From Isoetes taiwanensis (lineage: Eukaryota; Streptophyta; Lycopodiopsida; Isoetales; Isoetaceae): a stretch of 64,000 nucleotides of DNA. Both the position numbers and the translations under genes were made by a program. The stretch's first letter is position 1; the number at the start of each line of letters is the position of its first letter. The DNA lies in assembly GCA_021234155.1 (NCBI GenBank), contig JAJEKV010000001.1, positions 20,339,243 to 20,403,242 on the forward strand, read 5' to 3'. The notes beneath the pieces were generated by a model. It was not told where the DNA came from and did not search any database. It saw nothing but the letters and a program-made list of their open reading frames with translations. This document shows positions 40,401 to 53,090 of the stretch, piece after piece.

Positions 40401-42053
40401 TATCTATTATGGTATTATGTCACACTTAATATTAGGACTTCGAATGTAATGGCTTGTTTTTAGCTCTACTACCATTTTCTATTATGATTCATATGCACTA
40501 AGGAATCTCCATGCACAAATATTATATGCACAATATTACATGCACTAAGGAATCTCCATGCACAGATATTACATGCACACTATTACATGCAGAAGTGTTT
40601 CTAAAATTGTTACATGCATTTATGGATTTCTTAGTGCCCTTCTATCCATCATTAGAGTATTAGGTAATCTCTCCATGGGTTTTTTTTTTTTTTTTGGGGG
40701 GGGAGGGTGTGGTGTGTGGAAGGGATCAAATTTGCCTTTGAAAAAATTGTATACAGGGGTGTTTTGAATCACCCTCTGCACGCATATAGCATACTCCCAT
40801 TTGTATAAATGAATCCCCGGGCTTTGCCATGGAGAGGAATTGGTTCACAAAGTCCACTCCTGTGGCTTTATGCATTTGCAGAAAAATGGTCAAAAATCTT
40901 ATGGCTTGCACACTCTATTGACGCAGCCAATCCCTACCCGCCCGGGAAAAACCATCTTGGGGGTCTTCTTCATTCCACTTCTGCAACAACTGGCCCCCGA
41001 ATCCATCGGGTTCCCACCCATCTTTCCAATTCCTCCACCATTCCCCCTCTCACCCCCGTCGAGCCACCACCACTGCTCCCTCTGTTACCTCCACCCTCTC
41101 CACCCCCTCCACAATCATCTTCCTTAGATAATTTATCCTGAACCTTCTTTTTCCATGATCAGATCAACAAGGCTGCTAAGGGATAAAAAGCTCCACTATT
41201 GAGATGCTGCTAAAAAATATGACGACACCCGACCACATGATCTTATTTCACTCAAGTTTTGTACTAAGGTCATGTCATATATTCAGTCTGCAATTATTTC
41301 ACTGCTTTGTACCTCAGGTAAATTTTGGAGTAAGGGAGCATCTCGCCCCTTATTCTACTCTATATGTAATCATATTAAATGATTAACATAAATCTTCCTA
41401 TTCTTTAAAGAGAAAGAAAGAAAAGGAGGCTAAACTGTTAGCTTATAGAAAAAAGGGGGAATAGAATGTTAGCTTATACTAGTTTCTATATTAAGGGAAA
41501 GTCACATGTCACAAACAAATGTCCAAAGCCAAAAGGAAGACAACAAAACTTTATTAACATTGAAAGAAGAGATGCAAAATCTCTATTTCAAATCAATTCA
41601 ATTTAGTGAAGTTTCTTGAAATAGTCTTTAAAATCAAGGCGTTCTAAGATCCCTATTAAACCAAACGAGCTTCTGGCATTATGTAAAGCTCTTGAATGTG
41701 CAAAACAACCGCACAATATAATGAGCAATACCACCAGCAATTTGAATCTGTTCCACGAGAAAGATGCTTCTCTATAAGCTATCCCAGTAAATGCTTTGGA
41801 ATAGATTGCTCAAATCCTTCCCAATGCAATACTAACTCAAAATCGTTAGCATATTTCTTGGAGGCGATACATTAGGCAAACAAAGGCTGATGAAAGGAAT
41901 GACAAAAAAACTCCAAACCTCCTCCATCGTTGGTCATTGAAGAATACCATAGCAGAACTATTGTTAAAATTTCAATAAAATTAGATGCCAAAGACCACTT
42001 CTTCAAGAAACTCCATCATGTGAGGAGCCACCACTTATTCCAACAAATATATT
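37491..42053. other. Intergenic DNA with minor repeats
   Basis: No gene recognised. There is one 47-bp tandem duplication (40493-40539 and 40540-40586, starting ATGCACTAAGGAATCTCC). A proline-rich frame (40809-41141) comes from C-rich low-complexity DNA and is not called. Confidence 0.6.
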
Positions 42054-42260
42054 CTAACAAGTGGGCAAATCGGAAGGGGGTGGAGGGAGGATTTGGTCAG
42101 GACGAGCGCCATTTTTAACAACAAAAGCGGTCTCCATACCCCAAGAAACATGTCCATCAAAGTGGCAATGGATCAACCAAACACCTACATAACAATGTGG
42201 TAGAACATGTTAGGCAACAACATACATTAGGCAAAGATAGATAGATAGATAGATAGATAG

Positions 42261-42314
<54 letters not shown>

Positions 42315-44274
42315 GGACACAAACCTGGGTTATCAGCCTTGAATCTGATGGCAGTCCAACCAGACTTAGTAACCATGGCAGTGTTTCTGCGCGAAGGATC
42401 GACGAGGTTAAAGGTAGCAGGATCTGTGTTAGGGTCATAGTTCCCATCTCCATAGCCCACAACATAGAAGTCATAACCATGCAAGTGGAAGGGGTGAGCT
42501 TCAGCCTGGAAGCTGATGGTACCTTGGAACACCAGCTGAACATTGGAACCGAATGGGATTTCTGTGAGCCTGGTGCCATAAGTTGAAGCAGTTCCTGTGA
42601 GCTGCTCGCCTGTGTAGTTATAAGTGGTTAAGGGTTGTGAAGGAAAATCTGTTGTATAGACTCCACTGATATTATAGTAGTGTGCCTGCAGAAGGGCAGT
42701 GTCTGATCTTCGAAACGTAACGTTATTTATAGAGCTTGCAAACTTGAGCCCATTTGCTAAACATAGAGACGTCGCGCTTACAGTGCATGGCTCTAGATTT
42801 AACGATAGCACCCAGAACAGATTCACATCTACTGTCTTTGGCACCTCTGCTGGGAATTCTTTTGAATCCACATACCTCACTGCCCTTTGAGATTGGTCGA
42901 AAAACGCAGTGGCGTTTATGCCTGGGACATTGTCTGGCCTAATTGGAGGTATCGACTTGTTTGATCCTGTGTACCTCAGAATGGCCAATGCTGATATGTT
43001 TTGCACTCCTTGTATAGACCTCTGATACGGAGATATTTCTATGTAGTACTGCCCTATTGGTTGATTTGCATTGAGGAGGAAGGTATATGTCTGGCCTGGA
43101 ATTATCAGAAAACTTGTGTTTGTGATATGCTTTGTGTAGGATGCATCAGTTTCTACCAATGTAAGACTGTGGTTTGCAACTGTAATAAAGAGGTCGGTTT
43201 CTAAGGCATTGTTGATAACCCTTAGAAGATATAATCGACCCTTGGTTACCTTTACAATCTCTGTGTCTGCAAATAAGAACTCAAAAACGATAAGGATTGA
43301 AATTGAACAACCAAGAATTATTAAACTGATCATATCATATATGCCTTTTTTTTTACCATGTTTGGAGCAATTGTAGAGGGGACCAGGATGGCCATTGATC
43401 AAGTAAGCATTGGACAAAGCACTGGCTAATCCTTGTATGGTTGCCTGCCTTTCAACCTCCTCAATATCAGCATTCCACCATTCCCCTACAAACAAACCAA
43501 AGATACTTACTGTTAAGTTAATTCAAGCATTCAAAATGTTAGAAAAGTTTTTGCCATTTTTATTACCCAACACCAGAGTGTGTTCCGCATGAGGCTTTGC
43601 AAACGGAAGCTTTTTACCATTCGGAGGGTCTATGATAATTGCTCCATAGACTGTGCCCCTTAGCCAGGCTATATGAGCGTGGTAGAATAGAGTTCCTTGT
43701 TGATCTGGTACTGTAAAGTTGTATATGTAGGATTGGCCAGTTCTAATTGGACATTGCGTCACATATGCAGGACCATCTGCCCAAGATGAATGCCTTTGAT
43801 TTATTCCATGCCTGCAAAATCTTTCTGTTAGAAAATGCGCCTTTGGAGTTTCAGAATGAAGAAAATGCAAGCAAAATCATTGTGTTATGAAGAAAATCAT
43901 TCTGTTCTGCAGAATGAATCATATGCAAACAAACCAGTGAATTGTGAGGTTGCTTGTAACCAAATTGGTCACGTTTACAATAACTCTGTCTCCTTTTCTA
44001 AGACGAATTGTTGGCCCTGGAGATTGTCCATTTACTGCCACAATTTGCTTAGTGGCACAACCAACTGTGTAGTTTACATAATCAATCTGGTAGAAAAAAC
44101 CCAATTGTGAAAAATCAAGGCTATTTTCAAGAGAGTAAAAAATCAGGACTCCCAAGTTATGAAATGAACATTGACCTTAAAATCATAGTAACGGGTAGCA
44201 GCGTTTATGCCATGGCAGTAGTTGAGACAGAATAAAAGCAGAGGTAAGAGAATTCTCATTCTACAGATCTGCAT
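42054..44274 (-). CDS. Laccase (EC 1.10.3.2 family), secreted multicopper oxidase
   Basis: Six exons on the minus strand: 44176-44274, 43935-44086, 43567-43811, 43357-43485, 42325-43266 and 42054-42184. All introns are GT-AG and they encode 565 residues, normal for plant laccases. A signal peptide ([20 protein letters not shown]...) ends near ATRYYDFK. Copper ligands: HWHG at 83-86, HAH at 128-130, HPFHLHG at 466-472, HCH at 528-530 with H534, and M539 in the axial position of the type-1 site. Many plant laccases have Leu there, and Met usually means a lower redox potential. Many N-glycosylation sequons fit secretion to the apoplast. Laccases couple one-electron oxidation of phenols such as monolignols to reduction of oxygen to water. 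The pseudogene at 8961-15946 is its tandem paralog. No frameshift or stop is seen. Confidence 0.92.
42236..42314. repeat. (GATA)n microsatellite in laccase intron 5
   Basis: About 80 bp of GATA repeats fill more than half of the 140-bp intron and lie about 10 bp from the exon 5 splice donor (42324/42325). The paralog lacks it at the same place. Confidence 0.95.
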
Positions 44275-44407
44275 TTTTGCTGAGGTCCGTGTATTCCTAG
44301 CCGGCTTATATGAACCAAACTCATCAAATAACTTATACAAAAATATTCAGAACATGGAGAAGATCTGCACGTCACGCCCTTGACTTGGCTAAGCTGACCA
44401 TAAATTT

Positions 44408-44414
44408 TTTTATA
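44408..44414 (-). promoter_or_regulatory. Possible TATA box of the intact laccase
   Basis: TATAAAA on the minus strand about 135 bp upstream of the ATG at 44274. It is plausible given leader length, but other TATA-like sequences occur nearby (near 44308). Confidence 0.3.
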
Positions 44415-46439
44415 AAAGGTCACGTCCTGCATAGCTGCATCTAAATAATTTACAGTTGGGCTGGATTCTTTATTAAGTGATAATGGTACCTCAGCCATGC
44501 TTGGGCAGAAATGTTCTAACTCTTAGTTTGCATTTTTATTTTTACTTAAGCGATTTCTTTAATAACATTCTATCACGATCTCTTGTCGTGTCCTGGCCAC
44601 AAGGCAATTCTAAAAGTCAACTACCCTATTCACGCATCCTTCGAATGCTTAGATTTGATCTGGCTTGTGTAGTTAAATATTGTAGTCCTTGGTACCAAAG
44701 TATTTCTTCAACTTGCACTCTTGCCAAGTTGCATTGCTTTGATAGAGTCTTTCATGGACAGCTATGGTAGCGAACTTATTGGTAATCATGGACCATGTTA
44801 GTGACATGGTGCCAATCTTATTTTGTTTCATTCTGAAGTTGCCCTACATTTTAAGTTGACTTTGAGTTTCCATAGCATGTGGCATATGCCCCTCCCCGTG
44901 CCTGGGGTTGAGGCACAAATCCAGCGCCGTGGCTTTTATTATGTCTATTCGCTCAAAGTGCGTTATAGTACTTGTATAGATCCTTTGGATTATTGCGTGC
45001 ACTACATGTATGGCAACGATTTACATCATGTTCCATGGACCTTGCTGTCTATCATGTATTTATGAGCAAGTGGCTAGATCATAGCTCTTGGCACATTTAT
45101 CGAATCATATTTACTAATACAAGAAATTTATCGTGGCGGCCAAGGTCGCCGCGAACATTCCTTTGGTTCCGAATGTGTAGGGTTAGACCCACTATTGTAA
45201 TGATAGTGTAATGTTGTTTAGTAATGATGAATTTGTGTCACTTTAAATAGATATGTGGGATTTTAACTCGCAATTCCACCTTGAAGTGATGCATCATTAG
45301 GGGCACACTTTTCTACTCCCCAAGTTGTAACTACTATAGTGCGTTTGTTGGATGTTCGATATGTTGTCAAGGTGATTGGAGATTTGCATGATTCACATTC
45401 GGTTTAGATGGATTTAGCAAGCGTTAGATGCCCATGTAAATTGGTTCTTGCCATTTAACATATAATAGTGCAATACCAATTTGTTTTGTTTAAGATGTTG
45501 TTTGTGGCCCTTTATTTGCAAATACTAACAATTTAGTAAGAGAAATGTTAAATTTAAGGTTGACTTTTTTTTTTTTTCAATAATGTTACCGTAAGCATTT
45601 CTCTTGCAAGTAGCAACAAATTTAACAGATACGATGAAAGAACGAAATTATCCCTCTGTGCTTCAAGTTCTACACAAGTTTATTTGCTCAAAATAGAGCT
45701 TAGATTGATTGCTTTATTTTCAAATTTCTTTGCTCAAAATAGAGCTTCTGTTAATTGAATAAAGCAACTCCTGCCAATTTTTCCTCTTCAGCTCCTCCAA
45801 ATAGATTGTGCTCCCATCGCGAAATATATTGTGATTAATTATGGCTTGGAATATGGTGTGGGCAAAAAAGGTTTTCTGTTTCTGCATTTTTTTTTTTGCT
45901 TCAAGAAATGGGACGAGCTTGTGAAACCGAGAATTCAACCCCACCAATACCAAAAATTTCTTTCCCTATATGTCTAGATTGATTTTAATCATTTGGAATG
46001 GACATCTTCGAGCAACAGCTTAGCATCAGCAATTTCAAAGCTTTAGTCATACCCGATTTTCGCCACACCGCTCTCTGCTCACGGGCAAACAATTCTGATT
46101 TCCATTAGCTTGGAGGTAACTTTGTTTTGTGCTTGCCCATCTTCTTGTAGCACCAGATTATACCGTCTTGATTTTTAAAAGCATGGAGCTCCTTTTGTTT
46201 TATGCTTGCTTTCATCTTTCTGTAACTCCCAGGGTTCTGCAGCACCCATCTTCCTTGGCAACAGGCTCACAGGGTCTGGAGTGGGCAGACGAATTGGTTG
46301 GTATGGGATCCACGAACCATCTATTCTGTACTCATCTATCCATGCATTGGTATGTCTTGCTTTGCTTTGGTTTGTGCCTCCCCTTGCTTTGATTTCGCTG
46401 TATTGTCTGCCTTGCCTTGGCTGGCTTTGCTTTGCTTTG
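44415..46439. other. Intergenic DNA with one dispersed hairpin motif
   Basis: No gene recognised. At 45122-45165 the motif AAGAAATTTATCG plus a GC-rich hairpin (TGGCGGCC, AA, GGTCGCCG) repeats the one at 4763-4795. Confidence 0.55.
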
Positions 46440-46446
46440 GTTGCTA

Positions 46447-46600
46447 TGTCATGGTTCATAAAATGGAAGAACGGGATGTTCAGCCTGATTTGGTAGTTTA
46501 CAGCACACTTATTGAGCTGGCTGGAAAATTGAAAGACTATTCCAAAGCCATGATGCATTTTGACTTGTGTATAGAGATTGGCTATGGGGTCTTAGATTCT
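46447..46600 (+). pseudogene. PPR gene fragment (P-type)
   Basis: One frame encodes MEERDVQPDLVVYSTLIELAG followed by KLKDYSKAMMHFDLCIEIGYG, a clear 35-residue PPR motif of the P class with the QPDLVVYSTLI signature. No full gene surrounds it: upstream is low-complexity and downstream the frame dissolves. PPR proteins bind organellar RNA; this remnant is not functional. Confidence 0.6.
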
Positions 46601-47365
46601 CTTTGTAAAAGTGAAAATATTACATTGAATTTGTTGCGTTTGATATGCATAGAAACCACTTTAGATTCTACTCACATCCTTGCCATCCTTCTAAGAGTTT
46701 ACTACATCTATTTAATACTGTTCTACTATAGATGCATAAATTCTAGCCTCCCAGAAGCCATACATATCAACTAGTCAGCGAAGTGCATGCCATCGAGTTA
46801 TATGAATTTACTCTTATTCTTATCGAACAAAAATTCATCTTACTACACAACATGCATTCTGTTGTTAATTGTTATTCCTAGAGTACTATGGGAACATCTG
46901 CATGCTGATGCTTGAGAGCGAGACCCTCGAGCAGGAAATGGGATTTGTTTGTGGGCACAGGCAGCAGCTACAAAGTTCAGGCGAGTTCAGGTTTAATTGC
47001 AGGTTCTAACATTTATTGTTATTATTTTTCAAAGACACTTAAGATAATAGAGGAGGCAAGAACATTTTAGTAGATGAACTTTAAAGCTGTTACGTCTTAA
47101 CTGCTGTGCATTGCCAACTAACTTGTTACCCATTGTAAACGAACTTCCAAAGTACATAGCGAATACAATGGCGGAACAAACATGATAGTGTAACTTATGC
47201 ATGATGAACTTGCAGAAACTGACCATTTGTCTATAGCAGCAAATCTTGACAATTCATTTGTCCCATCAGTTCTTCACCATTCTTGATGCATGGATTTTAG
47301 ACCCTTCCAAGCTTATCATATGTTGTTCAATGGCAAATATGATGGACGTAGGTTCTATTGGGTGT

Positions 47366-48719
47366 TATGCAGCACTAAATGTCTGGCAAATAGAACCTTC
47401 TACAGAGGCAGCTTTAGCCATTCTTGATCACTATATGAATTTCTTCAGCTCTCCAATGTCAAACATGTAGGCCTTTCATTATTATAAGGTATACAACCAA
47501 TCCACGAATAGAATAGAAAACCAGATCTTAACCAAGTCGAGAGAGTTAACGCCGTGCAGGCTAAATACTGTTTACACAGAGCATTTACGCAGCAGAGCAA
47601 CTTGAAGCCCAACTTGAGGGCCTTGGGAAAACAACTAAACCTGATAAAAATGGAGAAACGAAGGTAAAGAGATCACAAACAGTTTATAAGGTAAAAATTT
47701 ACAAATGATTGATTCTTTGCTTGTCTTTGCTTTCTTTGGATCGAGTGTTGAGAAGTTGAAGAATTATTTGACAAGGATCAAGGTGCCATAGGATTTATAG
47801 GCATCTAGGACATCTAGAGCAGACGTGATTAACCATTCTTCACCAATTTGACATGTCCCTTATGCTTTCTATTTTCCCTGTATCATTTCTGCTTCACATG
47901 TAAAATCACTAGATACAGGTGGTCTGCATAAAAAAACTATTTGAGCACAATTGTTTGCAAGACAACTTGGACAAAAAGTTGTTGAAGCTTAACAAACAAA
48001 TAGCTCAAAAGGAATGAAAGTACGAACCATAGTGTGGGCTTGCTTAGCTCTTCATTGTAACATAAATGCAGACGTTTGTGAAATCTGATTTAGTTGGTAC
48101 AGAAACAACATGTTAAGAAGAAAGCTAATTGAGCTTCAAGAGGAGAAAACTATCGAAAGAAAGAGATAAGCTGTTAGTCAAATTGAAGAGCGGTGTCTAC
48201 GCTTTTAAAGCGACACACAAAAAATCACGAGGATTTACATCTTCGATAAGCTTAAAGACCTTGAACACCGTGTACTATCGATCATTTTATGAAAATGACC
48301 GTCCCTTTTAAATGCGATGGTGGGGTCATGAGTCATGGTCACACAAGCTTAATTGTGTCAGGTGCAAAAGCATCCATGTAATATGGCCTAAAAAATATTT
48401 TGCTATAATTGCTTCAATTATAAGGTGTTAACATTTCAATGATGGATATATGGTTTCAATCAATGGCCATTGAATATTGAATGCCACCGCTTTATTTTCT
48501 ATAGGAAGATTTTGTGTGAAAAGAGCCATGTTATCTCTAGATATCCCAATCATTTATGCCTTTGTATGGTATTTGATTTGCTAACAAAACATTTATAGAA
48601 ATACCCTTGAAGCGCCTCCTTTGTCATGTTTTAAAGACTAAAAAGCATAAAACATTTAGCATATTTGTTAGCCTAAAGAAGGAAAGGTAGATCATATTAT
48701 TTGGGTGGTCATGATATTC
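47366..48719 (+). repeat. Segmental duplication, copy 1 (partner 61213-62546)
   Basis: About 1.35 kb matches 61213-62546 in direct orientation, with small indels and a few clustered changes. It contains exon-like pieces, such as ALNVWQIEPSTEAALAILDH (ending 47470) and AEQLEAQLEGLGKTTKPDKN (about 47590-47690, followed by a GT donor). I cannot assign the parent gene. Confidence 0.9.
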
Positions 48720-49174
48720 CAATGTGAAAATATCTTTTGTAAATGAAGCAACAAATTTATTATTTGGGGCAGTAGTGCCTTTTGTGTAAAACATATGACT
48801 CAGGTAGCACAACGTTTGGAATATATGCATGCACCAACTTATTGCTACAAACATATCCACACAACACATAAAGAAATTGGTCGATATTACAAGCTCTGCA
48901 ATATTTATTAATATTTGATCTTTGTTGCAATACTAGATTGAATGTAGTAAATTCATTGACAAACAATAATTAATATAGATGTGCATGAAACTTAGTGTGC
49001 TTAAGCAAGGTTACTTAACACAAACATTGACCTCTTACAATATGAAGGAATTAAACAATAGCTGGTAAGTTCATTGACGAGTTTTCTATAGTTAATGAGG
49101 CCCAAAGTTTTTGAGAGCCCATAGGCACAACTTAAACGTGGAGTAGAGTACGTGACAATTAATGATAACTTCTC

Positions 49175-49339
49175 TATAGAATTGCCTAAGTATATTGAAT
49201 TTTATTTATGACAAGGAGTTTGAACTGAATAGCTTTCGTTCACACAAGCTCCCAACGTATAGATTTGCCTAATTATATTGAATTTTATTTATGACAAGGA
49301 GTCTGAACTGAACAGCTTTCGTTCACACAAGCTCCAACG
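49175..49339. repeat. 83-bp tandem duplication
   Basis: Copies 49175-49257 and 49258-49339 share CAAGGAGT, TGAACTGAA and AGCTTTCGTTCACACAAGCT. It lies immediately before a Helitron 3' end. Confidence 0.8.
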
Positions 49340-49341
49340 TA

Positions 49342-49369
49342 TACCCAGCACAATGGGCACCATTACTAG
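49342..49369 (+). mobile_element. Helitron 3' terminus
   Basis: Plus strand: partly decayed hairpin CCCAGCACAATGGGC, then ACCATTA, then CTAG (49366-49369). It corresponds to the 3' end at 53574-53601 read in the opposite direction (GCTGGGCACCGTAACTAG). Confidence 0.65.
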
Positions 49370-49433
49370 TCCTATATTAAAGTTATTGTGTAAGTGTTGG
49401 ACCCAGCCCTAATTTGGGCGGCCCAGATTTGAT
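49370..49433 (+). mobile_element. Helitron 5' terminus, fused directly to the preceding 3' end
   Basis: TCCTATATTAAAGTTATTGT matches the 5' end of the complete Helitron on the minus strand at 57666 (TCCTATATTATAAGATTATT). It begins right after CTAG of another Helitron. The segment up to about 49433 (GTTGGACCCAGCCCTAATTT and on) is repeated at 59262-59327. Confidence 0.65.
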
Positions 49434-50458
49434 GAAATCAATGGAAGAGATGATGCCACGTCACTTTCTTGAGATGAGTTTTTTGCTAGGGTTCGCGAAG
49501 GCGACTATGGCACCTTCGAGCACTGTGGGCTTCGAGCAGATGCTTGGCTCTATGTCAGTCGTGCAAGTTTCCACGTCCCTAATACAGGATATGGGCATAG
49601 GACCGGATACGCAGCTGAATCTGTTTTTCCATCACTTAGAAAGATAGATGTCTGCGAAGATTTAAAGGGAAATACTTAGAATAGAAGATGATTCAGAGAT
49701 GCAGAAGTAAATTATTGGTTTAAGCCTGTCTTTCTGTTTTTCTTTAATCATTAAATCATAGAGAGCAGAGTGCACTTGAATTTAAATTGCGGATCCAAGA
49801 ATTCATAGAGCTGGGAAGGAGAAGATGGTTGATGCTATTTTGTATGTCCGGCCATCATGGGCAGAACACGCATGAAGGATTTACAACATGTCATAGCCAC
49901 ACTTGCCTCTAAAAGCAACACCGAATGCCCATCTTACAAGGTATGAGGCAAAAAAAAACTCTATAAAAAGGCAAACTATTCAACATTGTAATTTTATAGG
50001 TGCTTTTTGATGATCGGCAGTGAAATGATTTGGTTAAGCTGTTTAAGGTGGAGTTCAATAGGCTATGGGATGACAGTAGAGCTGTTACTGCATATCTATC
50101 TTCAAGCTGGGCTTTTGGGCAGTTGGATCATCATGTTTGGATGAAGGGCCCGGCTATGGTGCTGCTGTACTAAATAAATGTGCTCCTTTGTCTGCCATAT
50201 TGGAAAATTTTAATCAGTCTGGTGCTACTTTGTTTAGCAATACACCATATCAGAAAGATCATGGTTCTGTGAAGGATTTGGGTAATTCTGAGCTCCAATT
50301 TGAGTTTAATAACAGTTTCAAACGTAGAAGAAATGTGGAAGATATGGTATCATGAGAACCACCATCCGCATATCCGTCATTAGCATCTCTTATTACTTAA
50401 TAAAAGATATACTGATCACCCTTCTAAATGTTTGTTTTAATCTCGCGAGCTTGTGTGA

Positions 50459-50590
50459 TAATTGGTCTATGTCTATGCAATATTTGAAAAATTGCCACAG
50501 AAAGATGTCATAGCATGGGATGCCATGGCTGCTGTATTGGCTGAACATGGACAAGAAAGTGAGGCAATTCAATTCAGTTATTTTGGAAGG
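50459..50590 (+). pseudogene. PPR gene fragment (PLS-type)
   Basis: Encodes VYVYAIFEKLPQKDVIAWDA, then MAAVLAEHGQESEAIQF. This matches the PLS-class pattern (MY..., F..., P.KDVIAW..., G...EA). It is a short isolated fragment, with no start, no editing-type C-terminal domain and decayed flanks. Confidence 0.6.
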
Positions 50591-50664
50591 ATCCAGCATG
50601 AGATCCACCCCATCCAGAATTCTTGCTCTAATGTTTCAATGTTGTCCCTTTTAGGATTGGCTGC

Positions 50665-51116
50665 AACAACCAACACATAACTACCATTGACATTAATTAA
50701 CACAACCATTTGGGTCCAACACATTTAAATTAAAATCCCCCTTAAACCCCCTTTGGTTTGGGTGCATATTCACACGGGAGGTGACTCCGGGCAACGAGAG
50801 CTGTTGGATAGGCATATTTACCCCTTATTCCTTAATCTATACCGTACGTAAAGTTCCTCGTTTGTGGGGTATGCAAGTACAAAATTTGCTATACTGTATA
50901 ACAAGATTCGAAAAATGCTATAAGATTTCAAGCAAAATACTATATGGTGTTGATTTCGTATGTGCAAAATACAATTATGAGGGGCTCATTGCCCTTCGTC
51001 ATCCCAGTGTGAATATGCATCCAAACCAAAGGGGGTTTAAGGGGATTTTAATTTAAATGTGTTGGACCCAAATGGTTGTGTTAATTAATGTCAATGGTAG
51101 TTATGTGTTGGTTGTT
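50665..51116. mobile_element. Foldback MITE with 110-bp inverted repeats
   Basis: Arms 50665-50775 and 51007-51116 are nearly perfect reverse complements, starting AACAACCAACACATAACTAC and ending near GTGCATATTCACAC. The interior is about 230 bp without a frame. The right end is followed by two more partial copies of the terminal motif (to about 51158). No target duplication was identified, so the superfamily is left open. Confidence 0.85.
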
Positions 51117-52035
51117 AATGTCAATGGTTGTTATGTGTTGGTTGTTATGTGTTGGGGATTTAATTTTTATATGTTGAATGTTAATGGTTTGTGTTGCAAA
51201 AAAAGTTTTTTAAGACCTTAGGGCGTCACCCCTCCCCCCCTCCCCAGGTGTGACAAAATTTTTAGAATTTAAAACCGGAAAAAACTAGAATTCATTTGAG
51301 GCTTTCATCACACAGTAGCTTTTGAATTTGATCACAATGAAACAAATAGAACATAAATAAAAGTTACCATAAAGATAAAGCAGATTGATCCCATTATTCT
51401 GAAAGTCATAAAGTTTGCAACACAAAGAAAACCCCCTGTTATTATGCTACATATTGTTACTTCCACTACAACTATTTCTCTTTCACAATGACACCATTGT
51501 TTATCAATCCATATGATTTTGGATGCTCCATCTCTAGCTTAAAGGTAATGCATGATTCACCTTATGGTTCGATTAAAGTTTCAAACCTACAATATAAATG
51601 CATTCTTGTGGCCTTTGTTTGGTGATCTCACGGACATGGAAAAGGGCGTGGAATAATCGCATGTTGTGTGCATAAGAATCCGTTTGTTGATTGAAGCTAA
51701 AGGTACGGCAATTATGAACAATCCGTGACCGAAATATCAAGAGTTGAAAGCAAGCGAGAGGGCCTAAACTTGAATCTGAGCAAATCTTAGGAAGGAAACA
51801 AAAGGGGTTTTGCAAGCACTACATTGTAGAATCGGGAAACCAATACCTTGTAAAAAAAAAAAAAAAAAAAAAATTATGCTAATCAAGAAGAAACATTAAA
51901 AACAAATATCTTTGTAAGTGTGAGCAAAAAATCCATCTCGTGGTAGTAAAATCCACTCCGGCAATAAGAATCCAAGAGGGCAAGTACATATGCATATGCA
52001 CACATGCACACATGCACACACATGCACACATGCAC

Positions 52036-52083
52036 ATGCACTTGCACTTGCACTTGCACTTGCACTTGCACTTGCACTTGCAC
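52036..52083. repeat. (TGCACT)n hexanucleotide repeat
   Basis: About eight units of a GCACTT-type hexamer in a longer ACATGCAC-rich region (51980-52165). It gives rise to spurious Cys/Lys/His-rich frames. Confidence 0.95.
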
Positions 52084-52859
52084 AATACACATGCACACAC
52101 ATGCACATGCATGTGCACATGCACATGCATACACATGCGCAGTGTTCATGCACAAACACATGCAGAGAAAGACAACAACCCTCGGATTGTTCCCACCAAC
52201 GAAAATCTACGGCCCATAAAGGGTGCTCTCTAGAAATACTATTTAGTACACCTCAACGAATACAACAATGAAATCATATAAAAACCATGTGAAAAAGCGT
52301 ATAAAAATCTAAAAGTAACCCCCTGTTATTGTGCTACATATTCATAAAGTGTGGAGTCCCTAATCTGTAAGTGCCTCAACCTACTATTCTTTGCATTCTT
52401 TCTGCTTGCACTTACTACATTTTCTCTTCAACGCGCCATTCATTGCAATCTTGCTCTCCTGGCATTTACTGCATTTTATTTTCAATTGTGTCACATCATG
52501 AACTTTTCTCCATTGAAAATAACATTCCTCAGCAGGACTATTAAGTCCTATCTTCAGAATGGACCTCATAATATATCCATTTTTTAAAAGTATAACCTGC
52601 ATGGCTTTCTGATCGGCGATTAATAGTACAATGCCAAGGCTTTCTGATAGCATTTGATAGATGATTTTATGGAAAAGTCAAAGTTTTTTTTACTTAAAGA
52701 AATCATAGTTTGGTTGTAGATATTTAAGTTGAGCTAATTGAGTTTAAGATGTTCGATCCATGTTCTTACGTTCTGACCATTTGAAGGTGATCGTAACGTC
52801 AGAGACTGGTTTTCTATGAATTTGTGAAACGAGCTTGAGTGCCAGAAGATTCAAATTTA

Positions 52860-53090
52860 TGAAGTGTGTGCAAGTTACTTTTAATATGGCTGCTAAAGAG
52901 GTGAGAATAAGTAAAGGGTATGAACTCCATTTGCAAGTGTTTGTAGAGGGTTGTTTTAAACATGTATTTTGTTATTCTCTATGCATGGACATTCTTTTTT
53001 GCAAATTTTGCAAATTAGACATGGTGCATTCTAATGTCAAACATCTGCATAGGTTGAAATATTTTCAATTTAATTTTTTATGGAGCTGAA
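52860..53090 (+). pseudogene. Probable PPR fragment, decayed
   Basis: The frame includes KGYELHLQVFVEGCFKHVF, which resembles the G..LH..... G...D/HVFV segment between PLS-type PPR repeats. The following bases drift out of the pattern. Only this stretch supports the call. Confidence 0.4.

Noticed and set aside
40809-41141. Proline-rich frame
   Set aside because: C-rich low-complexity tract open in two frames, with no conserved feature.
51879-52271. Cys/Lys and His/Met-rich frames on both strands
   Set aside because: Generated by the ACATGC/GCACTT simple repeat. All frames are open because the repeat lacks stops.
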